Source: Robinsoniella peoriensis (GTDB lineage: Bacteria > Bacillota > Clostridia > Lachnospirales > Lachnospiraceae). Taken from it: a DNA stretch of 20,289 bases. Below are positions 1 to 7,494 of this stretch, piece after piece (within the stretch, counting starts at the first letter, position 1; each line of letters opens with the position of its first letter). Location: the NCBI RefSeq assembly GCF_042680125.1, contig NZ_JBHTNY010000076.1. One strand, 5' to 3'. Both the position numbers and the translations under genes were made by a program. The notes beneath the pieces were generated by a model. The model was given only the letters and a program-made list of their open reading frames with translations. It ran no database searches and was not told where the DNA came from.

Positions 1-43
1 ATCTACCATAAAAACACCGCCTTTATTTGATACATACATTATA

Positions 44-388
44 TCAAAAATAGACGGTAATATCTACTTTTTCAGTGGCCTCATCTGTGATAGTTATCCC
101 TGCTTCTTTTATAAGTTCATCAAATAAAAAATCAATGTCAGCCAGTTCTTCTTTTCTGGCTTTCAGATTTCTTTCATATACTTTTCTCGCTTCCTCCAAT
201 GTTTCAAAACAATCTACGCTCTGGTCAAAATCTATAATCCGTATATGATCTTTGTCCTGGTTGGTAACAACGATTTCTACCCGCATCATCTCCGCTCTTT
301 TCTTGAGCACTCTCAGATGTTGATAGTAATAATATTCAAAAACATAATAAAAGCATTCCCCCGGTTCCAAACTACTAATATCATACAT
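44..388 (-). CDS. Hypothetical 114-aa protein
   Basis: I do not recognise this protein. It is soluble-looking, with a Tyr-rich N-terminal part (FEYYYYQHLRV, about residues 15-25) and a charged, probably helical middle and C-terminal part (EEARKVYERNLKARKEEL). There is no signal peptide or membrane segment. An in-frame GTG lies three codons upstream at 397, but AAAGGA abuts that GTG almost directly, whereas it sits about 10 nt before the ATG at 388, so I chose 388. The gene has its own promoter (412-440) and lies downstream of a broken phage-type HNH gene, so it may be phage cargo or an unrelated small gene. Function unknown. Confidence 0.6.
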   Translation of the reverse strand: MYDISSLEPGECFYYVFEYYYYQHLRVLKKRAEMMRVEIVVTNQDKDHIRIIDFDQSVDCFETLEEARKVYERNLKARKEELADIDFLFDELIKEAGITITDEATEKVDITVYF

Positions 389-411
389 TCCAGCCACATC
401 CTTTCAAGACA

Positions 412-440
412 ATTATATCGCCCGAATCTGGGTTATACAA
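412..440 (-). promoter_or_regulatory. Sigma-A-type promoter for the 44-388 gene
   Basis: On the minus strand, TTGTAT (440-435) and TATAAT (417-412) are separated by exactly 17 nt. The spacer contains a small dyad, CCC-n6-GGG. The start codon is about 24 nt downstream of the -10. A TACCAGTTA element (466-458) lies just upstream of the -35; similar elements occur before the protease gene. Confidence 0.6.
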
Positions 441-477
441 CTTTTCTCCGCTAGTTGTAACTGGTAATCTATGGTAA

Positions 478-1543
478 TTAACCAGCATGTACTATATCAT
501 CTTGATAGGAATTATCGCCAAACGGTTTGACATCCACTTTAAGTAATGCATCATATACATGCTTTGGTATCTTATTCTTGTACCTGTCTGCCATAATAAT
601 AATATCTGCTTGCTTACGCCTTTTATACTCAGCAAATGCTTTTTCTGGCGTATCCCAGTAATCTAACACAATTGATTCACCGCCACTCGGCATAAATACT
701 CCATCGTATTTCTCACGGTTGCTGCTGTACCTAACTCCCAGCGGTAAAACAGGCTTATTCCTCCTGGTTCTGCGGGAAGAATAATGTTTCTTGCTGTTAG
801 ACAGCATGGTATTCAGTGTTTGTGGCAAGATGCAGCATTTGTCTGGTGCATACACCTTGTTTCCCGAACACAGCAAATCTTTGTCCACCGCCATTTCACC
901 CTCACATTCATAATAATTTGCCCAGTACCACTCCATAAATAACTCTGGATCTCTTGCCCAGCTATCGCACATCACTGAATCATCATAACACTTCCTGCTG
1001 CGCTTGTTGTTGCATCGGTAATTTAAGCCCTGCCTTATAGCAAATGTCCGATTCTTTGATGATGTTATGTAGGAAATATACTCCAGCTTTCTATCGATAT
1101 CCTCCACTTTTATATATTCCCAACCCAACGATATATACTCGTTCCAGCTTACCCACAATAAATTCTTGTAGTAATTATTACTGATGTCTTCATCAATATG
1201 CCAGATTCAAGTAATCTCACTGTTTCTTTCTAGGAATTGTTCTGCTACCAATTCTGCCGGGCTTGTTTCTTTTTTATACTTCTCCCCGTACTCATCAACC
1301 AGATTTATCGTATAGTGGACATTCCCTGTCTTGTGCATGTAAAAGTATTTCCTGAGATTATTAACCACCTTCCGTAGTTGGATATCCAATAATTCTGGGA
1401 ACCCTTTACCTGGACGAATACTTCTTCTTTGCTTAAGGGTGTTATTTCCGCTTTCGCTAAATCCAGAACTCTTGCATCTGTAAGATCGCAAATTCCCCGA
1501 ACTCTTTTCTCTGTTTCCGCTTTTTTAATTCTTTTTTTATCAT
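478..1543 (-). pseudogene. Broken HNH homing-type endonuclease with NUMOD4-like N-terminus
   Basis: Stitching three frames restores one phage-type endonuclease. It begins at ATG 1543 behind TAGGAG, moves one frame over after a run of seven A (1532-1538), and gives a NUMOD4-like stretch with NYWISNYGR near 1365. A second one-base shift near 1360 leads to VVNNLRKYFYMHKTG and the HNH core (LVAEQFLERN, then WHIDEDISNN and NLLWVSWNEY). The core is cut by an in-frame TGA at 1209-1207. The C-terminal part (CDSWARDPELFMEWYWANYY, LDKDLL-like and GNKVYAPDKCC) resembles the region after HNH in many phage proteins. An in-frame TTG at 1158 could start a fragment, but it has no convincing ribosome site. 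The lesions are seen directly; endonuclease ancestry is family knowledge. Activity is unlikely. Confidence 0.75.
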
Positions 1544-1942
1544 AAATATTTTTCTCCTACTTAAACCGTTTGCCAAATGCTTTTTCATATTGTGTTCAAA
1601 ATCTTCTTTCATTTTTGCCCAGAATCCGCCATTTCCAACTAATCCACCGTCTTCAGCGTAGTTGTAAATTGTCTGGATATCTCGTCCGCTTGGATCGTAT
1701 CTATAGCCCGTGTCCAGCCTGATACCTCCGGTTACTGTATCTCCTCCTGAATGGATTACGTCATGCTGTGGTGATTCTGCTAATTGCACGGTTCTGGAAT
1801 ATCCTCCTTCGGGTGAGTTGTAGAAACTGTCAACGTTTGCGTGCATGTCTTTGAATGACTCATCTACTGTTTCGGTTACGGCTGATTGCATTTGTTTCAT
1901 TATTTGTGATTTGAGTGCTGATATTGAATTTACTGTTTTCAT
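1457..1942 (-). CDS. Phage structural-type protein, probably frameshifted at the end
   Basis: The product begins MKTVNSISALKSQIMKQMQ. Its layout (helical N-terminus, Gly/Ser/Tyr-rich middle with YDPSGRD, then GFWAKMKEDFEHNMKK) resembles small phage head-tail or HK97 gp10-like structural proteins of Firmicutes phages; this is recalled similarity, not a search. After the five-A run at 1581-1585 the reading frame becomes odd (HLANGLSRRKIFM). Adding one A gives KKAFGKRFK and a stop at 1559-1557. That stop overlaps the ribosome site TAGGAG of the downstream endonuclease gene, a typical arrangement. I therefore infer that the true gene ended at 1557 and the 161-aa reading is an artefact of a one-base loss. 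AAGGA precedes the ATG. Confidence 0.45.
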   Translation of the reverse strand: MKTVNSISALKSQIMKQMQSAVTETVDESFKDMHANVDSFYNSPEGGYSRTVQLAESPQHDVIHSGGDTVTGGIRLDTGYRYDPSGRDIQTIYNYAEDGGLVGNGGFWAKMKEDFEHNMKKHLANGLSRRKIFMIKKELKKRKQRKEFGEFAILQMQEFWI

Positions 1943-1963
1943 AATTTTTTCCTTAATTAAAAG

Positions 1964-1997
1964 AAGCCCATAACTGCGATTAAGCGGTTACAGGCTT
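1964..1997 (-). terminator. Terminator-like hairpin after the LRR gene
   Basis: A 14-position stem (AAGCC at 1964-1968 with GGCTT at 1993-1997, continuing inward with two G-T wobbles and one mismatch) closes a 6-nt loop. On the minus strand it is followed by CTTTTAATT, a moderate T tract. It lies 47 nt beyond the LRR stop codon and just upstream of the phage-type gene, so it probably separates the two. Confidence 0.55.
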
Positions 1998-2043
1998 GTT
2001 ATTGGGGATTCATATTACTCTTTTATAATACTTGGGTTATTTG

Positions 2044-3144
2044 TTATTTGCGGACTATAAATTTAACAACTTTTAGAGTATGACGTTCACCATTTACTCT
2101 ATCTTCTAAATATGCTTTTAGTGATAACGTTTGTCTTGACCATTTTTTTAAGTTCAATCTTTTAAATATAAATTTCCCCTTACTATCTGACTTCACCGAT
2201 GCTATTTTTTTACCATTTGGATCTCGAAGCACTATTGTTGCATTTTTATTAGACTTTCCTATTATTTCCTTTGTCTTTACGCTAATACTATAAAAATTCT
2301 TAGGATTAATCATCGTTATATCATATACGAGGCTTTGAAACTGTATTTGATCTTTAAACCAATCAGTCTTTCGATAACCTACTGGATACTTATTCTTTAT
2401 TTCTTTTTTTGACAAATAGTTACCTGCAAAATCAAATTCCATCATTTTTTTATAATTATTTAAATTCGGTAAACTTTTTAACTTGTTTCCATATGCATAT
2501 ATATATTTTAGTTTTCTTAACTTCTTAACTTCTTTAATGCTGCTTATTTGATTTGCACTTACTGAAATAGCTTCAAGATTAACCAAGTTCTTTAATGGTC
2601 TGATATTCCGTAGTTGATTCCCATCTGCGTCTATATCAGTTAGATTCATTAAATTCTCAACTCCTGATAAACTTTCCAGTTGATTATTAGTAATTTTTAA
2701 AGTCTTTAACCTTTTTAAACCTTCTATCCCTTTAAGACTCTTTATTTGGTTATTTCCAACATCTAATAATTTTAATTTACGCAATTTTTTCAATTCAGAA
2801 ATACTAGTTAATTGATTTGTCGATACATCTAAATAGGTCAAATTTTTAAGCTTTTCTATTCCTTTTAAGGTAGTAATTTTATTTAATTTTATTGTACACC
2901 CATCGTAATCCTCGCCACCATATGCTTGCAGATGAGTGATTCCAGCAGCTTCTTTTACATTAAACGTGTCATTAGCATTTTTATCTAATTTATTTAAAAT
3001 CTTTTGATATAATACCCTGTCAGGTATCCCTGTTTGGTCATTGTAAATAATATCATAATCTGAAGCCATAGACTTTACTGGAATCATTAACATCATGAAC
3101 ATGACAATAATAGATAAAAAAAATGTTTTTTTTCTTTTATTCAT
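2044..3144 (-). CDS. Secreted leucine-rich-repeat (internalin-like) protein
   Basis: The 366-aa product starts with a signal peptide (MNKRKK, a hydrophobic core, then SMAS near residue 28). About residues 80-245 form some seven or eight tandem repeats of roughly 21-22 residues with the pattern LxxLxxLxxLdvsxNqitsi (for example LDVSTNQLTSI and LDVGNNQIKSL), as in internalins. The C-terminal 90 residues look like a beta-sandwich, with VLRDPNGKKIASVKSDSKGKF resembling the Gly-Lys-Phe turn of bacterial Ig-like or carboxypeptidase-regulatory-like domains. There is no LPXTG anchor, so the protein is probably released or loosely bound. It starts 52 nt after the protease stop with GACAGGAG as ribosome site, so the two are likely co-transcribed. 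The ligand is unknown; a role in protein binding is inferred from the fold. Confidence 0.85.
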   Translation of the reverse strand: MNKRKKTFFLSIIVMFMMLMIPVKSMASDYDIIYNDQTGIPDRVLYQKILNKLDKNANDTFNVKEAAGITHLQAYGGEDYDGCTIKLNKITTLKGIEKLKNLTYLDVSTNQLTSISELKKLRKLKLLDVGNNQIKSLKGIEGLKRLKTLKITNNQLESLSGVENLMNLTDIDADGNQLRNIRPLKNLVNLEAISVSANQISSIKEVKKLRKLKYIYAYGNKLKSLPNLNNYKKMMEFDFAGNYLSKKEIKNKYPVGYRKTDWFKDQIQFQSLVYDITMINPKNFYSISVKTKEIIGKSNKNATIVLRDPNGKKIASVKSDSKGKFIFKRLNLKKWSRQTLSLKAYLEDRVNGERHTLKVVKFIVRK

Positions 3145-3196
3145 ATTTTCTCCTGTCTTTTAAATTAGAATTTAATTTATTATTCGTTTGAAGTAT

Positions 3197-5491
3197 TTAA
3201 TAAGATGCTTTTTTTATAAGGTCTACATTATATCCACCTAAAGCTCCAACACCGCCTGCGTTGTCCCGAATATAACTATATAGTCTTTTTTTAACAAATG
3301 TATTATCAAATGGCGCTCCCTGTAAACCTAGTGCAAAATCATTATAATCGCCGATATGTTTTTCAGTAAGAAACTTAACACTCCACCATACAGCTTTTGA
3401 TGCTACCAAATGTCTGTTTGGACAAGTTTTTGGCGCATCTGCTCCTGTCTTATTCCCTTTTACATGTTTAATTGGTTTACCACTTTTTTTATCTTTGGTG
3501 GTATGTGCAAAAGAATCTGTTAAAAGATGTATAGCGCTTCCCCATAGAAAGTACTTTCGATTTGTTGCTGTATTACCATATTGGGCAAGTATTTTACTCC
3601 AAGGTTGGTCTCCAAACTTTGTTGTGCTAATCTTCGATTTCATTTTATTGAAAATCTTTTTATCCAATCCCTTTATTAGTTTGTAATCTGTAAATTTGGA
3701 TGTATCACCACCCTTTAAAGCTATCCTTGTCAAAAATTCATAACATGCAACATAATTAACAGGAACATCTGCTTTTCCCGTTACTTTAAGTCTATAACCA
3801 CCATGATATTCTGGAAATGCACCATAGCCATATATATTAGACACATCATCTTGGTCTGGATATATCACTCCCAATTTCATAATAGCTATAGCTTTTGCGC
3901 TCAATCCCTTCCCCTTTACACCTGGATCAATAAATTCACCATGGACTTTCATTGTCCATCTGCCTTCTACATACGCCTCATTATCACAGATTTCTTCAAA
4001 AATATCAGGAGTATCCGTATTTTCTGGGATAATATCTCCTCCTTCTATGCTTAAATTATAAAAATTTTCAGAAAAGGTTTCGTACATACTCATTGCATAA
4101 TCTGTATCAATAAGTCCACATTCATCGAAATTTGTAATGTTTTTAGAGGTTGCATCTATCAATTGTCGTATAAATTCATGCGATTTTGATAAATCTTTAT
4201 CCCATAACAGAGAAGCCACTCCTACCACATGAGGCACTGCAATGCTTGTACCATGTGTTACCACAGATCCACCAAAAAATGAAGCTGTTTGAATTTTTTC
4301 ACCCGGAGCAGCAATTTCTAGTTCTTTTCCGGTATTACTAAAGGAACTTATCTCTGCTTCTGGAGTAGTAGCTGCTACTGCCATTACTTCTTTAAATGCT
4401 GCAGGATACTCCACTTTGCCTGCGTTATTTCCTGATGCTCCTACCATTAATATACCCGCATCATAAGCATCTTCTACAGCTTTTTTCATAGCATTTGAAT
4501 ATGTGGATGTTCCAAAACTCATGTTTATAATATTCACATCATGGTCGATACACCAATAAATTCCCTTTATGATTCTGCTTAGAGGAGCTTTATTTTCACC
4601 GTCTAACACTTTTACCGAATATAAATCCACATTTGGATTAACTCCTCTGATTCCACCTTCTCCATTTGCGCAGATAATACTAGCGATTCCAGTACCATGC
4701 CCCGTAAGGTCTTGGTAAACAGGCAGGACAGAATCCTCCTCTTCCACCATATTCGTCCAATCAGCAAGTTCAATCCCACTAATAGTATCTACTCCAGAAT
4801 CTAATAAAGCTACTTTCACTTTTTCTGTGCTTCTAGCATTCGTATTTAAACCATCAGCATTAACAGCCTGTATATTCCATTCTGCTTCTGCTCCACCACT
4901 TGGGATATTACTTTCCTCTGCCATTATTTTTTCAATAAAAGCTCTCTTTTCTACTGATTGAAACTCCTCTGTTTCTGATTGTTTTTCTGTTTCCTCCTGT
5001 GTAAAATCCTCTGTACTCTCCGTAAATTCTGTATCTGATCTATTAGTTTCTATACTATCAGCGCTCTCATTCTCTTTACTTTCCTCTGTAACTTCTTCGC
5101 TCTCAGTAAAAACGGTTTCTTCTTCTGTACCTTCCGTGATAATCTCTTCTTCCAGTGAATTCGCAGAAATTATGATATCTTCTTCCACAATCAGACCATC
5201 ATTTTGCTGTAATACCTCAGCTTCTTCTTGTGATAACTCCATCACTGCAATGTTATTATCCGCCAATTCTGGATCTTCTTCTGAAATACTAAATGCTGCT
5301 CTGTTGGTAACGTCGATAAACTCTTTCGAGTTGTCTGCCATAACAATATAGGTTTTTGTTTCTATGTTGTCCACTTCACTGTCTGCATTTGCGATCATCA
5401 TATTATTACTGCCAAACAACTGACACATCATTGCAAATACCAAACAGCTGCTTACTACTTTTTGGCCTGAAATTTCCATCTTTCTCTTCAT
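3197..5491 (-). CDS. Secreted subtilisin-family (S8) protease with extra C-terminal HxxxDxxxH domain
   Basis: This 764-aa protein has a signal peptide (about 1-37), a propeptide-like region (45-110), a very acidic Glu/Ser/Thr spacer (112-180), and an S8 domain (about 205-475). The triad is visible as D231 (LLDSGVD), H265 (GHGTGIAS) and S416 (HGTSIAVP), with oxyanion Asn at 355 (ASGNN). Beyond residue 505 comes about 260 residues not typical of subtilisins, including LGVIYPDQDD and FLWGSAIHLLTDSFAH, giving H655-D659-H663. That spacing recalls metal-binding helices of zinc-dependent phospholipase C and S1/P1 nuclease folds; this is a weak resemblance. There is no sortase motif or terminal membrane helix. 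AGGGAG precedes the ATG. It heads a likely operon with the LRR protein; the substrate is unknown. Confidence 0.88.
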   Translation of the reverse strand: MKRKMEISGQKVVSSCLVFAMMCQLFGSNNMMIANADSEVDNIETKTYIVMADNSKEFIDVTNRAAFSISEEDPELADNNIAVMELSQEEAEVLQQNDGLIVEEDIIISANSLEEEIITEGTEEETVFTESEEVTEESKENESADSIETNRSDTEFTESTEDFTQEETEKQSETEEFQSVEKRAFIEKIMAEESNIPSGGAEAEWNIQAVNADGLNTNARSTEKVKVALLDSGVDTISGIELADWTNMVEEEDSVLPVYQDLTGHGTGIASIICANGEGGIRGVNPNVDLYSVKVLDGENKAPLSRIIKGIYWCIDHDVNIINMSFGTSTYSNAMKKAVEDAYDAGILMVGASGNNAGKVEYPAAFKEVMAVAATTPEAEISSFSNTGKELEIAAPGEKIQTASFFGGSVVTHGTSIAVPHVVGVASLLWDKDLSKSHEFIRQLIDATSKNITNFDECGLIDTDYAMSMYETFSENFYNLSIEGGDIIPENTDTPDIFEEICDNEAYVEGRWTMKVHGEFIDPGVKGKGLSAKAIAIMKLGVIYPDQDDVSNIYGYGAFPEYHGGYRLKVTGKADVPVNYVACYEFLTRIALKGGDTSKFTDYKLIKGLDKKIFNKMKSKISTTKFGDQPWSKILAQYGNTATNRKYFLWGSAIHLLTDSFAHTTKDKKSGKPIKHVKGNKTGADAPKTCPNRHLVASKAVWWSVKFLTEKHIGDYNDFALGLQGAPFDNTFVKKRLYSYIRDNAGGVGALGGYNVDLIKKASY

Positions 5492-5654
5492 AGATATTCT
5501 CCCTTTTCTCTTTGGTAGTTTCTTTGAACATACTACATACTAATATGAATCTGGAATTGCCAAATAGTAATATCTTACTCTTCTACCTTCTTCCTATATT
5601 TCCACAAAAAGTTCACAATATGTTACAAAATATATATTCCATATTTAAAAACAT

Positions 5655-5719
5655 ATCATATTTCCATCAAATTTTCACCCCCTATTGACTAACTGGTAGC
5701 TATTCTCGTCTAGTTGGTA
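5655..5719 (-). promoter_or_regulatory. Putative control region of the protease-LRR operon
   Basis: The stretch 5492-5789 has no gene. It is AT-rich and, on the minus strand, contains two related direct repeats, TACCAACTA (5719-5711) and TACCAGTTA (5698-5690), with a period of 21 bp. A TATGAT (5660-5655) lies 29 nt further downstream without a recognisable -35. This geometry resembles promoters activated by LytTR-type regulators, which bind two direct repeats about two helical turns apart. The assignment is inference. If correct, the leader is about 155 nt. Confidence 0.3.
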
Positions 5720-5789
5720 ATATTATCCACCTTTTATAGTAGATAAATCTTGTCAAAAAAATAGAGACATCCACATACCCTAATACCTT

Positions 5790-6010
5790 ATCAGAGATAA
5801 AAATTTACCATTAACTGAAACTATATACTATGTTCTTCTAGCTTTAATAGAGCCAGCACATGGTTATGCAATAATGCAAAAAGTTGAAGAATTAAGTAGT
5901 GGGCAGAATTAGGCAAGGACGTTTTATATGCTGATTATCAAAGAATGCAATTTATGCTTAAGACTACTGAACATATATTTCGGAAGGAGATTTTAGATGA
6001 AGATATTTAA
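5790..6010 (+). pseudogene. PadR-family regulator with internal deletion
   Basis: Frame one reads RDKNLPLTETIYYVLLALIE followed by PAHGYAIMQKVEELSSGQN and a TAG at 5910-5912. This is the winged-helix N-terminus of PadR regulators. One frame over, from 5906, it continues ELGKDVLYADYQRMQFMLKT and TEHIFRKEILDEDI to TAA 6010, the PadR C-terminal helix. About 68 of the usual 105-110 residues remain, so a central segment (recognition wing and linker) was lost and the frame changed. No ATG is visible upstream; a TAA lies just before. The end overlaps the DUF2812 start by 14 nt, matching the usual padR-DUF2812 operon. Confidence 0.8.
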
Positions 6011-6614
6011 ATTCTTTTTAAGCTTTGAAAAGGAAGAACAATGGCTTAACAAAATGGCAAAGCAAGGATATTTATTCGAGAAAAAAGCTTTGTGTTATCA
6101 TTTTAAAAAAGTTGATTTCCCAAAAGCTACATTTAGAATAGATTATAGAAAATTCAGCAACTATCAAGATTTTCTTGATTATGAGACAATGTTTGAGGAT
6201 AGTGGCTGGAAACATATAGTGGGTACAAAATCATCAGGTGTTCAATATTTTAAAAAAGCAGACAGCAACAGTGATGAAGATATTTTTTCTGATGTTCGTT
6301 CGCGTGCAGGCAGATACAAAAGAATAGCAAATATGTGGCTGACTTGTGAATTAGCTTTTATTGCATATTTTATTGTGCTGAAATCACAAGGTATGATAAG
6401 CATTCAAACCCTGCTCACTCCTAAAGACTGGTATCTTACCCCTGGATTATGGGAATTAGATGGGTTAGGTTTTCTGTGGTGTTTTCTGTTTGAAACGCCG
6501 TTCGCGCTATTTAGAGGATGTTCGTGGCTATTTTGTATTTTCTTTATCATTTTATATAGTTTTTTTGCAATCAAATCAACACCATTGTATGATAAAAGTC
6601 TTAACAAGATATAA
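5997..6614 (+). CDS. DUF2812 membrane protein
   Basis: The 205-aa product has the DUF2812 signature at its N-terminus: KIFKFFLSFEKEEQWLNKMAKQGY, i.e. an F(x)2(x)F...E..WL..MA..G pattern, then FRIDYRKF and YETMFEDSGWKHI in the first 85 residues. Two hydrophobic segments follow (about 115-137 and 180-200). The family is almost always encoded directly after a PadR regulator in Clostridia and Bacilli and is thought to be under its control; its biochemical role is not established. GGAAGGAG precedes the ATG at a normal distance. Because the upstream padR copy is broken, expression here may be unregulated or taken over by another PadR protein. Confidence 0.85.
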   Translation: MKIFKFFLSFEKEEQWLNKMAKQGYLFEKKALCYHFKKVDFPKATFRIDYRKFSNYQDFLDYETMFEDSGWKHIVGTKSSGVQYFKKADSNSDEDIFSDVRSRAGRYKRIANMWLTCELAFIAYFIVLKSQGMISIQTLLTPKDWYLTPGLWELDGLGFLWCFLFETPFALFRGCSWLFCIFFIILYSFFAIKSTPLYDKSLNKI

Positions 6615-6632
6615 AAAGCGGTTTATAGGTAT

Positions 6633-6736
6633 GTGCGGCAGGGCTTTACAATTGTCACTAAATATAAATGTGTGTATTAGCACTCAAGAAGACATTGACC
6701 GGTATTCATACTGGGATTTACTAATTACTGCCGCAC
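6633..6736. repeat. 104-bp segment bounded by a 9-bp inverted repeat
   Basis: GTGCGGCAG (6633-6641) and CTGCCGCAC (6728-6736) are perfect reverse complements, GC-rich against an AT-rich background. Inside lie a short dyad CCGGTAT-TC-ATACTGG and GTG-n7-CAC-type symmetry. The segment sits in the gap between the convergent DUF2812 and membrane-protein genes. It could be a folded 3' end shared by both transcripts or a tiny remnant element. No target duplication is evident. Confidence 0.3.
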
Positions 6737-6774
6737 TTACTTTATCCTGCTCTTAAACATTTTTCAACATTCAT

Positions 6775-7098
6775 TTACATTTTCTTATCAAAATATAATA
6801 AAGCAGCCAGCTCCAATGCATTACGCATAGCAATGAATAATATAACCCAAGTAAGAAATCTATTCCATGTTAGGGATATTTGGATATCTGCATATAATAC
6901 CAGAATATCTAATACTGTAACTACTAATATCAAAATATAATTAGAAACATTTGCAGCACTATTTGCTCTATTTTGAATAACTTGCCAACGTTCATCTTTT
7001 TTGTACTCAATCTCTTTCTTTGCCTTCCATATATATAGAAAAAGTGTAGCTGCCACCCCTATAATCAGGAAAAATAAAATAATTAATTGTTCATTCAT
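6775..7098 (-). CDS. Small three-helix membrane protein paired with HTH regulator
   Basis: The ATG at 7098 lies inside the last codons of the HTH gene (8-nt overlap), so translation is coupled; a longer in-frame reading to 7146 would lie entirely within the HTH gene and is unlikely. The 107-aa product has three hydrophobic helices: LIILFFLIIGVAATLFLYIW near residues 5-24, ILILVVTVLDILVLYA near 54-69, and LTWVILFIAMRNALELAALL near the end. A conserved-looking KKDERWQVIQNRANSAA follows the first helix. The KDER...I...A pattern resembles DUF2178-like proteins, which are often encoded next to small Xre-type regulators. The role is unknown; it may be a partner or sensor for the regulator. Confidence 0.75.
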   Translation of the reverse strand: MNEQLIILFFLIIGVAATLFLYIWKAKKEIEYKKDERWQVIQNRANSAANVSNYILILVVTVLDILVLYADIQISLTWNRFLTWVILFIAMRNALELAALLYFDKKM

Positions 7099-7303
7099 TG
7101 ATTTTGTCCTCCTTGTGTTCAAACACTTCGTTAATTGAAACATCAAATACTTCTGCTATCTTGAAAGCTAATTCTAATGAAGGCACATACTTATATTTTT
7201 CTATTGATATAACAGCTTGCCTGGATATTCCTACTTTATACGCTAAATCAGCCTGTGTCCAATTACGTTCTGCCCTCAAAACCTTAATGCGATTATATAT
7301 CAA
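7091..7303 (-). CDS. Xre/Cro-type HTH regulator (small, YozG-like)
   Basis: The 70-aa product is essentially a single HTH domain: NRIKVLRAERNWTQADLAYK and VGISRQAVISIEKYKYVPSL, then LAFKIAEVFDVSINEVF. TQADLAYKVGISRQAVISIE is the helix-turn-helix. Proteins of this size and layout in Firmicutes are transcriptional repressors lacking an effector domain. The start is a TTG at 7303 with a strong AAGGAGG seven nt upstream; no ATG is available in frame. It overlaps the following membrane-protein gene by 8 nt. The promoter upstream is embedded in repeated AAATGTAA/TTACATT half-sites, suggesting autoregulation. Confidence 0.9.
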   Translation of the reverse strand: MIYNRIKVLRAERNWTQADLAYKVGISRQAVISIEKYKYVPSLELAFKIAEVFDVSINEVFEHKEDKINE

Positions 7304-7323
7304 ATTTCAACCTCCTTTACTTC

Positions 7324-7381
7324 ACAAAATGTAACGGCTTGCTTACATTCTAAATGTAACACACTCATTACATTTTGTCAA
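7324..7381 (-). promoter_or_regulatory. Promoter and clustered operator half-sites of the HTH gene
   Basis: The minus-strand promoter is TTGACA (7381-7376), a 17-nt spacer, and TACATT (7358-7353). Four copies of a TTACATT half-site lie in alternating orientation: ATGTAA 7329-7334, TTACATT 7343-7349, AATGTAA 7353-7359 and TTACATT 7368-7374. They form two dyads, and the outermost pair extends to ACAAAATGTAA / TTACATTTTGT (7324-7334, 7368-7378). The -10 lies inside one half-site and the -35 partly overlaps another, as expected for a repressor operator. Confidence 0.65.
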
Positions 7382-7401
7382 TAAGCAAGTACATCTATGC
7401 G

Positions 7402-7430
7402 TTACATCATTTAATTCTATATGGTATACT
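7402..7430 (+). promoter_or_regulatory. Divergent rightward promoter (extended -10)
   Basis: TATACT (7425-7430) is preceded by TGG, giving an extended -10. A weak TTACAT (7402-7407) sits at 17-nt spacing and lies in a further TTACAT half-site, so it may share control with the leftward HTH promoter. Nothing intact follows it. Confidence 0.4.
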
Positions 7431-7494
7431 CCATTATTTATAGTTAGCAAAAGAAGTGTTTAAAGTCAACATGTTTGCTTACTATTATAATTGA

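Noticed and set aside
1158..1160. TTG at 1158 as start of an independent 226-aa protein
   Set aside because: No ribosome site precedes it, and the same frame continues upstream through HNH-like residues to the TGA at 1207-1209, so it is a fragment of the broken gene.
6404..6607. 67-codon minus-strand frame inside the DUF2812 gene
   Set aside because: Antisense shadow of the DUF2812 membrane segment; no ribosome site or known family.
7324..7410. Short CRISPR-like array in the repeated TTACATT region
   Set aside because: Half-sites are only 7 bp, alternate in orientation, and have no regular spacers; operator sites explain them better.
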